DNA of 64,000 nucleotides from Cliona cf. orientalis. Taxonomy: Eukaryota > Porifera > Demospongiae > Clionaida > Clionaidae. The stretch's first letter is position 1, and every line of letters starts with the position of its first letter. The notes below the pieces were generated by a model, which was not told the DNA's origin, did no database searches, and was given only the letters and a program-made list of their open reading frames with translations. The position numbers and the translations under genes were made by a program. Positions 35,021 to 46,900 of this stretch are shown here, piece after piece. The stretch covers positions 17,011,775 to 17,075,774 of the forward strand of contig OZ005689.1 in the NCBI GenBank assembly GCA_963930775.1, read 5' to 3'.

Positions 35021-36191
35021 TGAATAGGACTGCATGATGATAAAGTGCTAGAGAACTTGACTTTTCAGATTAGCTATTTTAGTTGGATTTTGTACTCAAA
35101 TATATAGCTAGTTTATGTGAATTTCGATCCGCATCCAAATTCACAACATATTCAACCTTCTATGAGAAAATCGTCCAGCATTTGGATTTTTTGTGAAAGT
35201 TGAGTTTAATGGCAGTTAAACCTGTCCAACCAGAAGTACATTATATGCAAGTGGGTATGGTTGAATAATTTTTGTTCACACTAAAACGTGCATGCATTCA
35301 TTCCTATAAAAGCCCACCCCCCGACCCAACTTTCAGCATCGTCTCTAAGGCCCTAGCTGTTGTTACTATAGCCAGTTTCAAATAATGCACGCTCATTAAT
35401 TTTGTTTAGAGCTTAACAGTTGTAAGAAATAGTCAGTTTATTGTTGATAATCACTGTCAGGTTTCAATTGCAAACACTGTTTCCCTCCCAACTGTGCAGG
35501 CAGATACAGTAATATTAGGCAAAGTAGCACAGCAAACGTGCATGGACAGTAAAATCATCTGGTTGGTCAAGCCGAGGTTTTTTAGCGTGGATCCTGTATA
35601 GCAATCATTGCGTTTACAAATTCGATTTGCATGAATATAAATATGGTCGCTACCTGTCAATAGTCTAGTAGCAACGTTCGAGCAGAGCTAGAACGTTGCC
35701 ACTGCACACTTAGTTTGAGCAGCTACTTGCAGTGAGGGTGTGGCTATGGTTCGCTTCCATATCTGCGCATGATATTAAACATACTTGTAGCTTTAATAAA
35801 ATACTTGGGTGCGATAATTAGATATCCTAACGATCATTAAAATTTGTTCACAATTTAGAGTAGCCTTTTGGCTGCATATTCTGGCTATATGCAGCATATC
35901 TTCAGTCACATTAGGATGTATGCTTTTGTCTTAAAACAGCTTGTAAGGTATTTTGATCCAGCAGCACTTCCTCTAAATTACTGTAGGTCAGGTTTTGAAT
36001 GCGATATATTTTGATTGCAAACTGTGAGTTTTTATATAAAGCACAATCAAAAGGAAAAGAATATGCAATGAATATTATTATTACTCATGACCACGCCCCT
36101 TTTGCTCGAACATATACATGTGCTCACAATCATAAATATGCATGCACACATTCTCAATCTCATGCGTGTTCGACCTACTTGCATGCATGTA

Positions 36192-36512
36192 CATTGGAAC
36201 CCTTCTAAAGCGGACACAATTGGGACCAAGATTTTATCCACTGTAACGAGGTGTCCTTAGCTAAGGGATTAGTGGTTCATCACGTCCCTCCTACAATCAC
36301 AGCCAGCTATACTGTGGACGACAAAAAATTAAGACCATATTGATGAGAGATCTGTCAACTGACAGCTTCTAAGCTAGACTTTGAGACATATTTAGGCTTT
36401 ACTGTAGCTACTGGTCGCTGAAACTGACCGATTTTAATGGTGGGTGTGACTAACTGGCCGTTTTGCGAGGTTGTTCACTATTGCGCAGGCTTGAACAGGA
36501 CCAAAGTAAGTG
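36192..36512 (+). mobile_element. Pogo/Tc1-like MITE, copy 3, 3' truncated
   Basis: It follows copy 1 from the left end (TTGGAACCCTTCTAAAGCGG) to ACCAAAGTAAGTG, then stops; the last 140 bp or so and the right inverted end are absent. Confidence 0.75.
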
Positions 36513-37590
36513 GCTGACTGGTAGCTTTTGCTGCTTTTTTTACTTTAAGATGCCATGGACAAGGAAAGTACATGCTTCTTGCAATAAACCATCTAATAAT
36601 GCCTGAAGCGGTCAACCAGAACTCTTTGTGCATCATTCGAAGTAGTTTGCTTGATTCTGGAATTAGTAGTTTGTGTAACTCAAGGATGATCAATTACCAT
36701 CAAAGCAGTTTACTGTAGTACTAGCTTATTTGGCCACAATGGACAAAAATTAATTAATGATCACATATTAATTGCCGATTCATCTGGGCTAGACACCTGC
36801 CCATGGCCATCAGCATCCATTGTTGATAGCTACTGGCTTCATTCTTGAAACTTCCTTTTTGAGGGCCCAATCACTTTGGTCTATAATTTTTTTAAGATTG
36901 GTAATGGTTGAGCAGGTTGGAGCATGTTCCTCTTATCCTATTAATTTTATGTATGCAGCTGTAGTTGAGTTGTCCATTGCCAATAAAGAAAGACATGCTT
37001 TTGGGAGGACCAGGCCTGGACTGCGAATTTTGCTGCCAATAATTTTAAAGCATTGATGTGTATATTTCTCTCTGATTCTGACCAGAAGCCACGTTTCCGA
37101 GAAACCTATGGGGGGGGGGGGGGGGGGGTGCATCGCATGTGATATATAGACCGTTTGCTATGGCCCTGTAGCAACTGCTTACTGTTCCAAGCTTGTATCT
37201 TCTTTCCACCAGATGAGCTCGTTGTCTTAGCTGATCAAAATTTCACCCAAGACTCTTTTAAGTGGGATCATAGTTGAGCACCACTTTTGCTCAAGCTTGC
37301 ATATACCATATTATGCGTGCTCACGATCTGCACGCATTCTCGATCTCATGTGTGTTCTATCTACTCACATGCATGAATGTACAGCTGTTGATTGTCAAGA
37401 ATGAGTCTTCTTCGATTCTTCAAGCCAACTGTTGATCTGCTAACACCCATGCAGCCAAGTGCAACTGTCGCTTGAGTATGACAACCAATAGCTGCTAACT
37501 GTCTAAGATTTCTCCCACATGCATGTATATAGTTGAGAAGATCGAACATACTGAATCAGAGGTACCAAAATTAGGTGCATCGATGAAAGC
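36513..37590. other. Intergenic DNA, no gene seen
   Basis: AT-rich; contains a 20-G run at about 37109-37128. Open frames here are short and without recognisable motifs. Confidence 0.45.
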
Positions 37591-37592
37591 AA

Positions 37593-37722
37593 ACATAGGG
37601 ATGTATAGTGGATGCGATAAGTTATCCCTACAAATTTTGTTTGTATATAGTATCAGTTTGGCACTACCATCCCTACTTAATCCTTTAATTTTCATTAGCG
37701 ACCACTATATGCAGTAAATAAA
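37593..37722 (+). repeat. GGGATGTATAGTGGATG repeat, single arm
   Basis: It shares AGGGATGTATAGTGGATG, CTTGTTTGT-like and CCATCCCTACTT motifs with 38723-38850 and 50108-50230. Confidence 0.55.
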
Positions 37723-37752
37723 TGTACCTAGCATGCTTTTGGTGTATGTTTA

Positions 37753-38070
37753 CCTCATGCATATGCGCAAGGGGGTAAAGTAATCGATTATGGTGTCGTA
37801 AGCACTAAAATCGCCATATCTCGAGACCTAGCATAATGATCACGAATCGGTCAAATTTATCAAAAAACTGGCTCAGTGGGCTTCGAATTGAGGGACTAGA
37901 TTCACGAGTGTCACAAATAGTGCCTCTTTCTTAGCCACTGTAGCCACGCCTATTATTAGTATAGACAAGTATATTCACATGCATAATGTATAATGCATAC
38001 AGGCATGTGCTTTCTGCTCATGTGCACAATTAATTGGCCTAGGTAAAGATAGTCAACAAATTCCTAAATA
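37753..38070 (+). mobile_element. CGCATGTGCAAGGGG-family MITE, copy 2, diverged
   Basis: The head CATATGCGCAAGGGGGTAAA is followed by GTAATCGATTA, and AAAATCGCCATATCTCGAGA appears as in 51023. The right end is not recognisable. Confidence 0.5.
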
Positions 38071-38504
38071 ATGCTGGTGACTACAGTGGAATATGAAGCC
38101 CTGAATCTGACTGCAAGATTGCTGTAAGTTAGCCAATAACAATGCAATAGGTTAGGTAGAGTAGCAGAGAGAGTCAATAATTTATTAGCTAACATCACAT
38201 AGTGTCTTGGGTCAGCTCCTCCTACCCAAGAAGACAGAAAGGGTCTGGTAAATAACGTACCATCCGCTTATCCCAGTGAAATGCACATGTCATCATCAAA
38301 TATGATGTCACTAACTGCAAATAGCTATATGCGTACATAATTTGCGTGTTTTATTTTGCACTTAAAATGTCCATTGCGGATAGCTTCTGTCTCACATGTG
38401 GACAAACCTTTGCAGCGAATGATCAACACAATGAAGTTTCCTGGCTGTGTGCATGAAAGGTACACTAGATGTACCAAGAAGCACAACGAACTTGACGTTT
38501 TATG

Positions 38505-38850
38505 ATGAAAAACTATATATACTTGAAGGTTGAAGTAGGGATGGCAGCTAGTGCAAAAAAGAGCAAAAACAAGATTTATAGGGATAACTATAAATGCTTG
38601 CTTTTTTAATAATAATTATCATGTGCCAACACTATCTGCCTAGGCATTGAGTTTTCTTGACTTTAATTGTCACATTGCTGGTTAATTTATTCCTGCACCC
38701 CATTATACCTACCCAAAATGCAAGCATAGTGATGTATAATGGATGTAGTAAATCTTGTTTGTGCACTTTTTGGTACTACCATCCCTACTTCATCTTTCAG
38801 ATTAATTTTATTCAGTGTTATTTATTTTATACTTGGTACTTTTGAGTAGT
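38505..38850. mobile_element. Fold-back pair of the GGGATGTATA repeat
   Basis: The left arm (TGAAGTAGGGATGGCAG and ACAAGATTTATAGGGATA) is the inverse of the right arm (TGTAGTAAATCTTGTTTGT, CCATCCCTACTTCATC). Confidence 0.55.
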
Positions 38851-38915
38851 TCTGATGTTTTAAAATTAATTATGTCTGTCTGTCCTGTACGTTATTGTGT
38901 TAGTGTGTCTATGAT

Positions 38916-39075
38916 CGTATAGTGGGAAACTTTCAAGGGAGAAGCCTTCACGAATTTCGCAATTTTGAAGTTCCTTCACGAAATTTTAGGAATGCCATAC
39001 CCATGTATGTAATCAGTTTAATATTCCACGAAATACTCCTTTCCTACTGATTCGCAAAAGTTTCCTGCTATACGG
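38916..39075. mobile_element. 160-bp palindromic MITE with TATACGG end
   Basis: CGTATAGTGGGAAACTTT and AAAGTTTCCTGCTATACGG are inverted. Interior CACGAAATTT and CACGAAATAC motifs; no frame. Confidence 0.65.
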
Positions 39076-39273
39076 TATGTGTGTCAGTTTACAATTGTCG
39101 TCAACCTCTTTAACTTCCACATGATAGTACGAAGATCATGTGCTGTATAATACGCTGTCCATTCACAGAGATCAATAATATTAACATAATATGCAGAGGA
39201 TTTACCATTCTGAACACACAGAAAAATGAAAAGCGGTCACTTTTCTGGTAAAGGTTGTTAATTGTTCCGTGTA

Positions 39274-39505
39274 TTAGCCTTGTGCCCAGGCCCTTTGAGG
39301 AGGTGGAGGAGAAAGGGCCTGGTATATCTGGTCAGTGCATGTTCCAATACTTACCAGAATCTATCCATATTCGGTTAGCTATAGTGTGATGTACGATGAT
39401 TTATGTATTGAAATACGAGAATATGCAGAAGGTATCCAAGGCCACAATCAGTGTGTACCAGGCCCTTTTCCTCGTCAAAGGGTCTGCATCATGGGAACAA
39501 GGCTA
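39274..39505. repeat. Inverted repeat with CCAGGCCCTTT arms
   Basis: TAGCCTTGTGCCCAGGCCCT faces AGGCCCTTTTCC ... GGGAACAAGGCTA in inverted orientation; a smaller hairpin CCAGGCCCTTT/AAAGGGCCTGG sits in the left arm. Confidence 0.55.
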
Positions 39506-40582
39506 TCGATATACATGTTATGAGAATGCTAATTTCTTATGTTAATTGGATCATACGTTGCATTCGATTGACTACGGTAGCTAGGGTACCCACAATAGTT
39601 TAATATCATAGTATTATTATGTCAAAATGTCCAGTTGGGATTTGAATGATGCAGTTCAATACATTGATATTAGATTATTAATTTTTATTGAGATAGCTAA
39701 TATCTTCTGCCAAGGGCTGCTTACTTACGCTGAATTCTCTGTTTTCAGCCACTTCACAATAACTGCATGATGTTCAAATAAAAAAATTTGACGATGTAAT
39801 CCCTGATCGTGAGTGTTTGTATTCCGAAATAGTGTTTGTCAGATCTAGATATGGTAGTCATGCTTAGTCTCCCTTGAAACACTGACTCCAACAAGTGCTA
39901 GCTACAGCTTGTACCCTGATCGATGACATCTTCATGCATTCAGCTTGACACAATCCCATCACTATAAAGAGCTCTATTTATAGTTAGTATTGGGTCTATG
40001 TTATCAGGAACACATGTACATGAAGAGAAGGAGGGTATACCGGTAAGGCACATATACACATGAGTGGTAATATCGAAAAATAAAGTAACACTGGCAGATT
40101 CTCATTCCTGCTAACGCATAGCAGATAGAAACATTTTGACTAAAATTCCGTAATCCAAATGACATGACTATAGTAATGGGAGTAGCAAAATTATATGTTA
40201 TAGTTAGAAAACTGCCATAATAATATATTATGGAAGTTTTTGAAGGATTTTTACCAATAATTTGTGGTTACAGTGTTCATGGCACATTACGCTATTCTTG
40301 GTATAGCAGATTTATTAATTTTGTTGAGGCTATCACAAGATATTGATAAAATTTACTTTTTTTTCGATAATTTCTAGATGTACGCTCCTTTTCTTCATGT
40401 GCTTCTGATGTTATATAGCTATAAACTACACACTACTGAGGTTATCACACATGCACAAGTGTGTAGTTTGTCTGGCTTGTACATAATATACTACATCTGT
40501 ATACCATCTATTGCTAACTGAGCATAGTATAACTGTCCTTAATTGGTGTCTATGCTAGATCAACATATATACATGTAGGCTG

Positions 40583-40622
40583 GATGACAACACAGTCTGT
40601 CTACCACAGCTGCTCTGGGTAC
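40583..40622 (+). pseudogene. Degenerate partial copy of the Ig exon start
   Basis: This segment repeats the first 40 or so bases of the Ig exon (GATGACAACACAG ... CTACCACAGCTGCTCTGGG), with a six-base deletion, about 90 bp upstream of the intact exon at 40669. It is probably a relic of a local duplication. It also supplies the only in-frame ATG near the exon. Confidence 0.55.
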
Positions 40623-40668
40623 ATTTTGTTTATTCTCTCTCTCACGCACTCACTTGCACACTACACAG

Positions 40669-40974
40669 CCCAGATGATATCTCAGCCTCCAGTGTCTACC
40701 ACAGCAGCTCTGGGAACAAATGCAACTTTCTCTTGTCATGGAACTGGTAGTGTACTGTGGCAGATTAACGGCACACAAGTTCGAGATGCTAACCAGGTGC
40801 TTTATATTGAGAGCGTACTAGTGTATGTTCCTCTACCAAGAGACAGTTCATCTGAGCTGATTGTAACTGCAACTGAAGTGACTAATGCCAGTTTGATGAT
40901 TATATGTGCTGTGGATCCAGGCATTGGAATGGGGGATATTCTAACGAGTGATCCAGTTCAACTGCTTGTGTATG
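40669..40974 (+). CDS. Receptor 2 exon: Ig-like domain
   Basis: Acceptor CTACACAG ends at 40668 and donor GTAGGT starts at 40975; phase 1 to 1, 306 nt as in receptor 1. By hand count there are about 29 base differences from 5455-5760, and the changes cluster in two short stretches (around residues 39-50 and 90-97). The Cys-Trp-Cys core (TFSC, VLWQING, MIIC) is conserved. The frame is open back to an ATG at 40584, which would add a hydrophobic stretch (YILFILSL) resembling a signal peptide. I favour the spliced start because the acceptor matches that of receptor 1. Confidence 0.85.
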
Positions 40975-43900
40975 GTAGGTACCTCTGTTATGCTCATGTA
41001 TGTACAAGATATTTCATTCGTTGATGGATACTCAAGTACATGTATACAAGATGTAGATTGAGCCAGCCCCTATGCTTACTGCCAGCATGGTGCACTTCAG
41101 AAATGCTAGAATACTCAATAATATTGATGAATAAAGGTACTGTGTTTTGTGCTTATTTGGTAGTCTATATCGGGCAGAGAAGCATCCCATAAGCACACTA
41201 TGTAGCATCTGCTCTGTGTTGAAAAGCTGACCAGTTGAGCATGCAGTCAGCTCAGCATCTGGACACTAGGTTATGAAACGAAATTGCATCAATAAATCGC
41301 TGAATTCACCACCCACACACAAATGTACCCCTGTATGCATACAGAATCTACTTTACTGGAAAAATTCCTGATGATTTCTTTTTGCAAGTGTAGACACATT
41401 GCAGCATAACTTTACACTGCTGTGACTTCAGATCCATCATGTGTGTGATATGGTTGCCTGCAGAGTTAGCAGGGGAAGTATCACTTTGCCATCTTTATCA
41501 GAGTGCATAATATAGTTCAGGCTTAGCCTAATATAGATGGAAGCCTTCATATTCATTAACCCTCGGCGCATGCGCCGCAGGGTTACGGTAGTCGTTCTGT
41601 GTGTGTGTGTGTGTGTGTGTGTGTCTGTCTGTCAGTCTGTTACCACAAAATCAGCCGCCTACCTCGTTTTTACCTCGCAAACAAAGTTTTATAGGGTTCT
41701 TTGTGGTGTTTTCAACGTTTTCACCGTTTGGCTTTCCCTGAAAACGCTTCGTTCAAGAGTTATGGCGTCATTTGCTGGTCACCGCTTCCTTCCTCGCTCC
41801 CTGGCGAACTTTCGACGGCCAAACGAGACAGCGATGACTTCTTTTCAACTCGAAAAGTATATATGGTTAGTTATAGATCCAACAACACGACTGGTTCATC
41901 GCTGATAGTACTGCACTGGCAGAGAAGCTTCTTGGCTGTCTCTGCATGCTACAAAATGCTGACACAGCATTACACACGTGATACTGCTGGACATTACGCA
42001 ACGCACGCGCATGCAATGTGCATTCTTGTGGTTACTCTGACATTGTGCTAGGAAGCCTATCATTGACTGTATGCAAGCATCTTGCACTAATACAGTACTG
42101 CTCAGTGCTTGCGCGCCGAGGGTTTTGCACTATAGTGCTTCATTCATATATAGTAGCCAAACTGTACTAGAGCATGCCAACTCTAAGTGTATATACGTCA
42201 TTGCTGTGTACAGCAGTGTAGGGTAGTACATATCGATATCATCGTTATCATTATTGTAGATCCATAGCCCTCAGCTAGACAATCAAACATCGTAGACTAG
42301 TGCATTGCTTAACTCAGTGCTATTATTATAATGCTGTAACCAGCTGTAATCTACTATAATCATCCATAACCTGCTGTGACCAACTATGGTATAATATATG
42401 CAACCGATGTTATCATTAAAAAACTAGTTACATAGTAGAATTATTGCTTGCATATGGAAATACCCTATATCAAGCATCGTCTCAGGATAATCACATCCCT
42501 ATGCTTGTTTTTTGAGGGATGAAAAAATAACCAGTATTGAATCAAACTATCCCGAGCCATTATGACAGTTGACAGTAGACAACTTGCACTCAACGAACAA
42601 GTTGACATTAATAGGTGTACGATAATCAAGAAAAGTAAGCATAGGGATGTATAGTGGATGTGATTATTGCATGCGTAGAGTGCAGTACACAATTTATAGC
42701 ACTCCTCAAGTACTGTAAATTGTGTACTGCACGACCAAGCGCATGTATTAACTGGCATGGCTTATTGTATGACACTGATGTGGACCGCCATGACAGCCTA
42801 CTGGTAAGTACAGGGCCGCTTATACTTCACTTGATCTGTCACTTTTGTGAAAACTGCGTTATTTTCAAAAGTAGCAAGGCATACGTATGCAGATCGGTGC
42901 TCTCTGACTTGGGACAGTTTCTAGCTAGCGAGGCCACTTTTCTGTGCAGTTGCTTGTAATTTCTAGGGGGTCTGGGAGCATTCTACCATTAGATTCCGTG
43001 AGATTGTATTCTCAGTCACTACTATTTTCGAAGTAGTTGTATATATACATATAGTATTATTCAGCAGACACTTAGAATGCTCTAGGTATCTTATTATCGT
43101 TGCTACTGTTATGGTGATTTGATTTGTTGGCATTGTGTGTAATAATGCTGGTTTCAGCAGGGCTTCATTTAGGGGGCCTCCTTGACAAATAGACTCTCCC
43201 CCACCCATCCCTCCCCCCCTATATGCAATATAAATCTTGACATCATCTCTCTTTTTCTCTCTTAGCTACTTTCTTTCTCTCCCTTTACCCCCTGTTCTTT
43301 CTCTGCCTGCTATATAGCTGAACCAAATCCACCAACTGGTTTGTCATTGGACGTGGATGGTCTTGCCCTGGTGGCCACATGGACGGAGCCATTCTCCCTT
43401 GAAGGGGAAGACCTCTCCTATCTCATTACCGTTATGAATAGGGGTAATGTTGTGGAAGATGGGGTGACCGTCAACACCACAAGATATATCTTTTCTGAGC
43501 CGATAGGAGAAAGAGACTGTTCAGAATACATCTTCACTGTCTTCTCAGAGAATAGCTTTTCAAAGAGTCTAAATGGAATCACAGGAAGGGCAAATATCCC
43601 AACAGGTAGGTTAAAGCAATCTCACCCACTCTCTGTCTTACCTGCCTTGCTCCCCCCCCCCCTCAAATAATTTTGAGTAGCCCTTCCCACTTATATATAG
43701 CAGCAGACAAGCTGTGTTGTACATGATTGGCCTCAAACCAACAGGTGGTGCATGGTGGTTAGTGGTACACCCTGAACATGGCATGGCATGGTTTCAGCTA
43801 TGAATAATCTACTGTAAACCGAAGCTGTACATGTGGTGGTAATTAAAGTCCTATACCTACAGTATTGTAGTACTTTACCGAGTCACAATCACTCTCTGGG

Positions 43901-46900
43901 GTGCGTGATTGAGCAGGCATAGGTAATTAAAAGTGGGAGCAGGCATAGGTGATTAAAACAGGGCGTGGTCGCAAATATTTTCACGCATTTCGCACGAAAT
44001 TATATCTACAATCCCACCATACTAACCACAGCACATCTAGTATATTGTCAGTAATAATTATTGGACTTGACTTATTGTGTTTAGCAATCAAATGAGCAGC
44101 CAAAATGAGCACAAACGAGCATTATTTGCTCATTTTTGACGTAAACAGTAAGTTGTATAGACACATCCAAGCCGTACTGGTAGTTGTACAGCTTTGGAAA
44201 GTTTTGCCTGGACACTATGACCGACCAAAAATTAGCTTGAATGGCAATCTGACTGAAATGCATGGAAAATAGCCAATGGCCGGCTATTATTTGTACTCTG
44301 CACTTTCTGTCACTCTGTTTCTCTCTTCTCCCTTCTTGTACATGTATACATTTTGTTTAGATCCTATATACTTGTAACAAATACAGTGATCTAATTGGTT
44401 GAACTGCAGCATCTATCCTTCATAAACAACCTTGTAAGCTCCATAAAAAACCTGGTAAATTTTGTTTGCCTATGGCTAGGCAATTGTTTATATACAAAGC
44501 TGTTGGGCATTGTTGCTAGGATCTAAAGTAGTTAGACACTGTTTAGTTGGTTTCTACATGATTTAGAAGACCTCAGGGCTCGTAGCTAGAACCCTTGCTT
44601 TACTCGGGATTCTACATACAGCCCTTTGGTCTTCTAAATCACGTAGAAACCTCCTAAACAGTGTCTAATTATTATATATATGCAACTGTTTGTATACTAG
44701 CATGCACATGTCACGCTGTCAACAGTCCGCCAAAATTGTGGTCCCCCGTCCCCCCCCCCCCCCCCCGGACTGTCCACTGCGCCATATTTGGTCTCCTCAG
44801 GACAAACTAACCCAACCATGCAAACCCTAGAGTCTAATCTTGCCATACAGACCCTTGAGACTAACCCTGCTACCATTTATACCCGAAACCCAGCCATTGA
44901 CCCTAGACTAAGTCTTGTGAACCAGACCACTCCCTCCTCAGCGCTGGATGTATTGCATCACCAGCATGCAGGATGGAGGGTCTGGGCACTCTAACTGGCA
45001 CAGTTTCTGTGACACAGTGGAATGCATGTGGCTGGGATATGTACAGAACAGCTTGTAGTGTAGTCACCAGTGTCTGCAGATAGTACATTGATCTTGCTCC
45101 TGACATGTACAAGTGATGATAACCACACTTTGATCTTTACTCCATATGCATTCAAATCACTACTCTAGCTTAAAAATTGAATCTGATTGGTCATATTCAT
45201 ATGTACATTCCAATATGAAACTGTGCCAGCTAGATGGTCACCACAATCACCATTTGCGATTGTCTAATTGCTTCTGGTGATTGTCTAGTCACGCTGATGA
45301 CCAAATTGGCGAATGTGGGAGGAGTGTAGCTAGTAGGTAATAGTCGCTTGGCAAAAGGGATGCTACTGGTTAAACTCTGCTTTGTAGATACTAGACCAAA
45401 CCAACAATGTTTACTTAATACCACTACAGTAGTGCTTCAAGTATAACCTTTTGTCTGCATAGCTGCCTGCACTCCTACTGTGCTTTGTAAGTCAATTGTC
45501 CAGTGGAAAGGGTAGCTAAATAGGCAGTGGCTCTCAAGTGCTTAATTCAGTTATAGTACAAGTGACAAAGGCTTTCAATTTATATAGTGACAGAGACAGG
45601 TGCCATTCCCTAACTTTCTAGACAACTGACCTGCAAAGCACATGTCTGTCTCTGGACTCTCATTAAATTTGCAATGTATATTATACTGTGGCTATTGAAT
45701 ATGAAATTTAATGTAGTAGCCAATTTGGCTACAATAATTATTTTTATAGCTTCGGGAACCCATGGCCATAGTGGCCAGACCATCCCTCCTGTGTGCTGGT
45801 GATGCAATACATCCAGCGCTGCGGAAGGAGTGGTCTGGTTTATGAGGCCGGCTATACCCTTGACCCCTCTCGTTAATGGTGATGGGGGTGGGGGTGGGAT
45901 GCACAGTCGCTATGAACAGTCCAGGGGGACCAATTATATAGGGGGCCACTTGTAGTATAATAATAATATGTACATGACCTTGACGTTGTGTGGTGTATAC
46001 TGCCCTAGTTCCTAGTTACCACTCGTCAGTTCTGAATGTGACTAGCTGCATGATTTCAAGGTGCTAGATTTATAGTAATCCTGCAGTAATGGACTTCCCA
46101 GGGCTATTGTATCCTGTTTAAGATACCCAATTTGTCTGTTGGGAGGGTGACAATGTATGTGTGTATGACCTCATTGATTTGTATGCTGCTCCCAGACTCT
46201 CCTCAAGTTTGTATCTTGCCCACTATTTCTCAAGTCAAAGTAGCTAGAGTGTTTGCAAATGCAAAAATGCATTCAAAACTGCATAATCTCATTGGTACCT
46301 TCTACATGTACCTGTAGCTCAGCCTTTAAATAGTATCTGATTGAATACCCTAGATAGATTTCTGCTTCAGTCTTCTGACGCTAGTAAGCACTTTAGTTAG
46401 TTATTTTCTGCTTGTTTGTTTTTGTTTCTCTGGACTAGAGGCCTATAGTTTACAAATTCACTCCCAGATCCATCTGCCATCTTTCTGATGTGCATGTAGT
46501 ACAGTGGCGGATTCAGGGGTAGTTTGTTCGGTTCATTCGAACCCCACTGACCCAAGCCTACTTGCATAGTAATACCTAAAATCGTGTGTATCAGTGATTC
46601 TTGATATGAGACTACATCACTTTGAGAGTTTTGACCTAGTTTATTGGAGGTATAACTACAAGTTCTTTCGTTGTCTTTCCATAGTCAAGGTACCAGCCCC
46701 TTTGCAAGAGGGAGGAAACTATAGGGTCTGGTAACATCTCTATGCCCACATTGTGCTCATGTCTGGAATGTGGACATGGCCAATCCGATCATAGTGTGGT
46801 CTAGCGCATGCCTGCCATGTACAGTACTTGCTCACACTATGCGCGATCGCCTTTGAATCGTGCCAGTACATAGTGCTATGATCGTTGGCGCATGCGCAAT

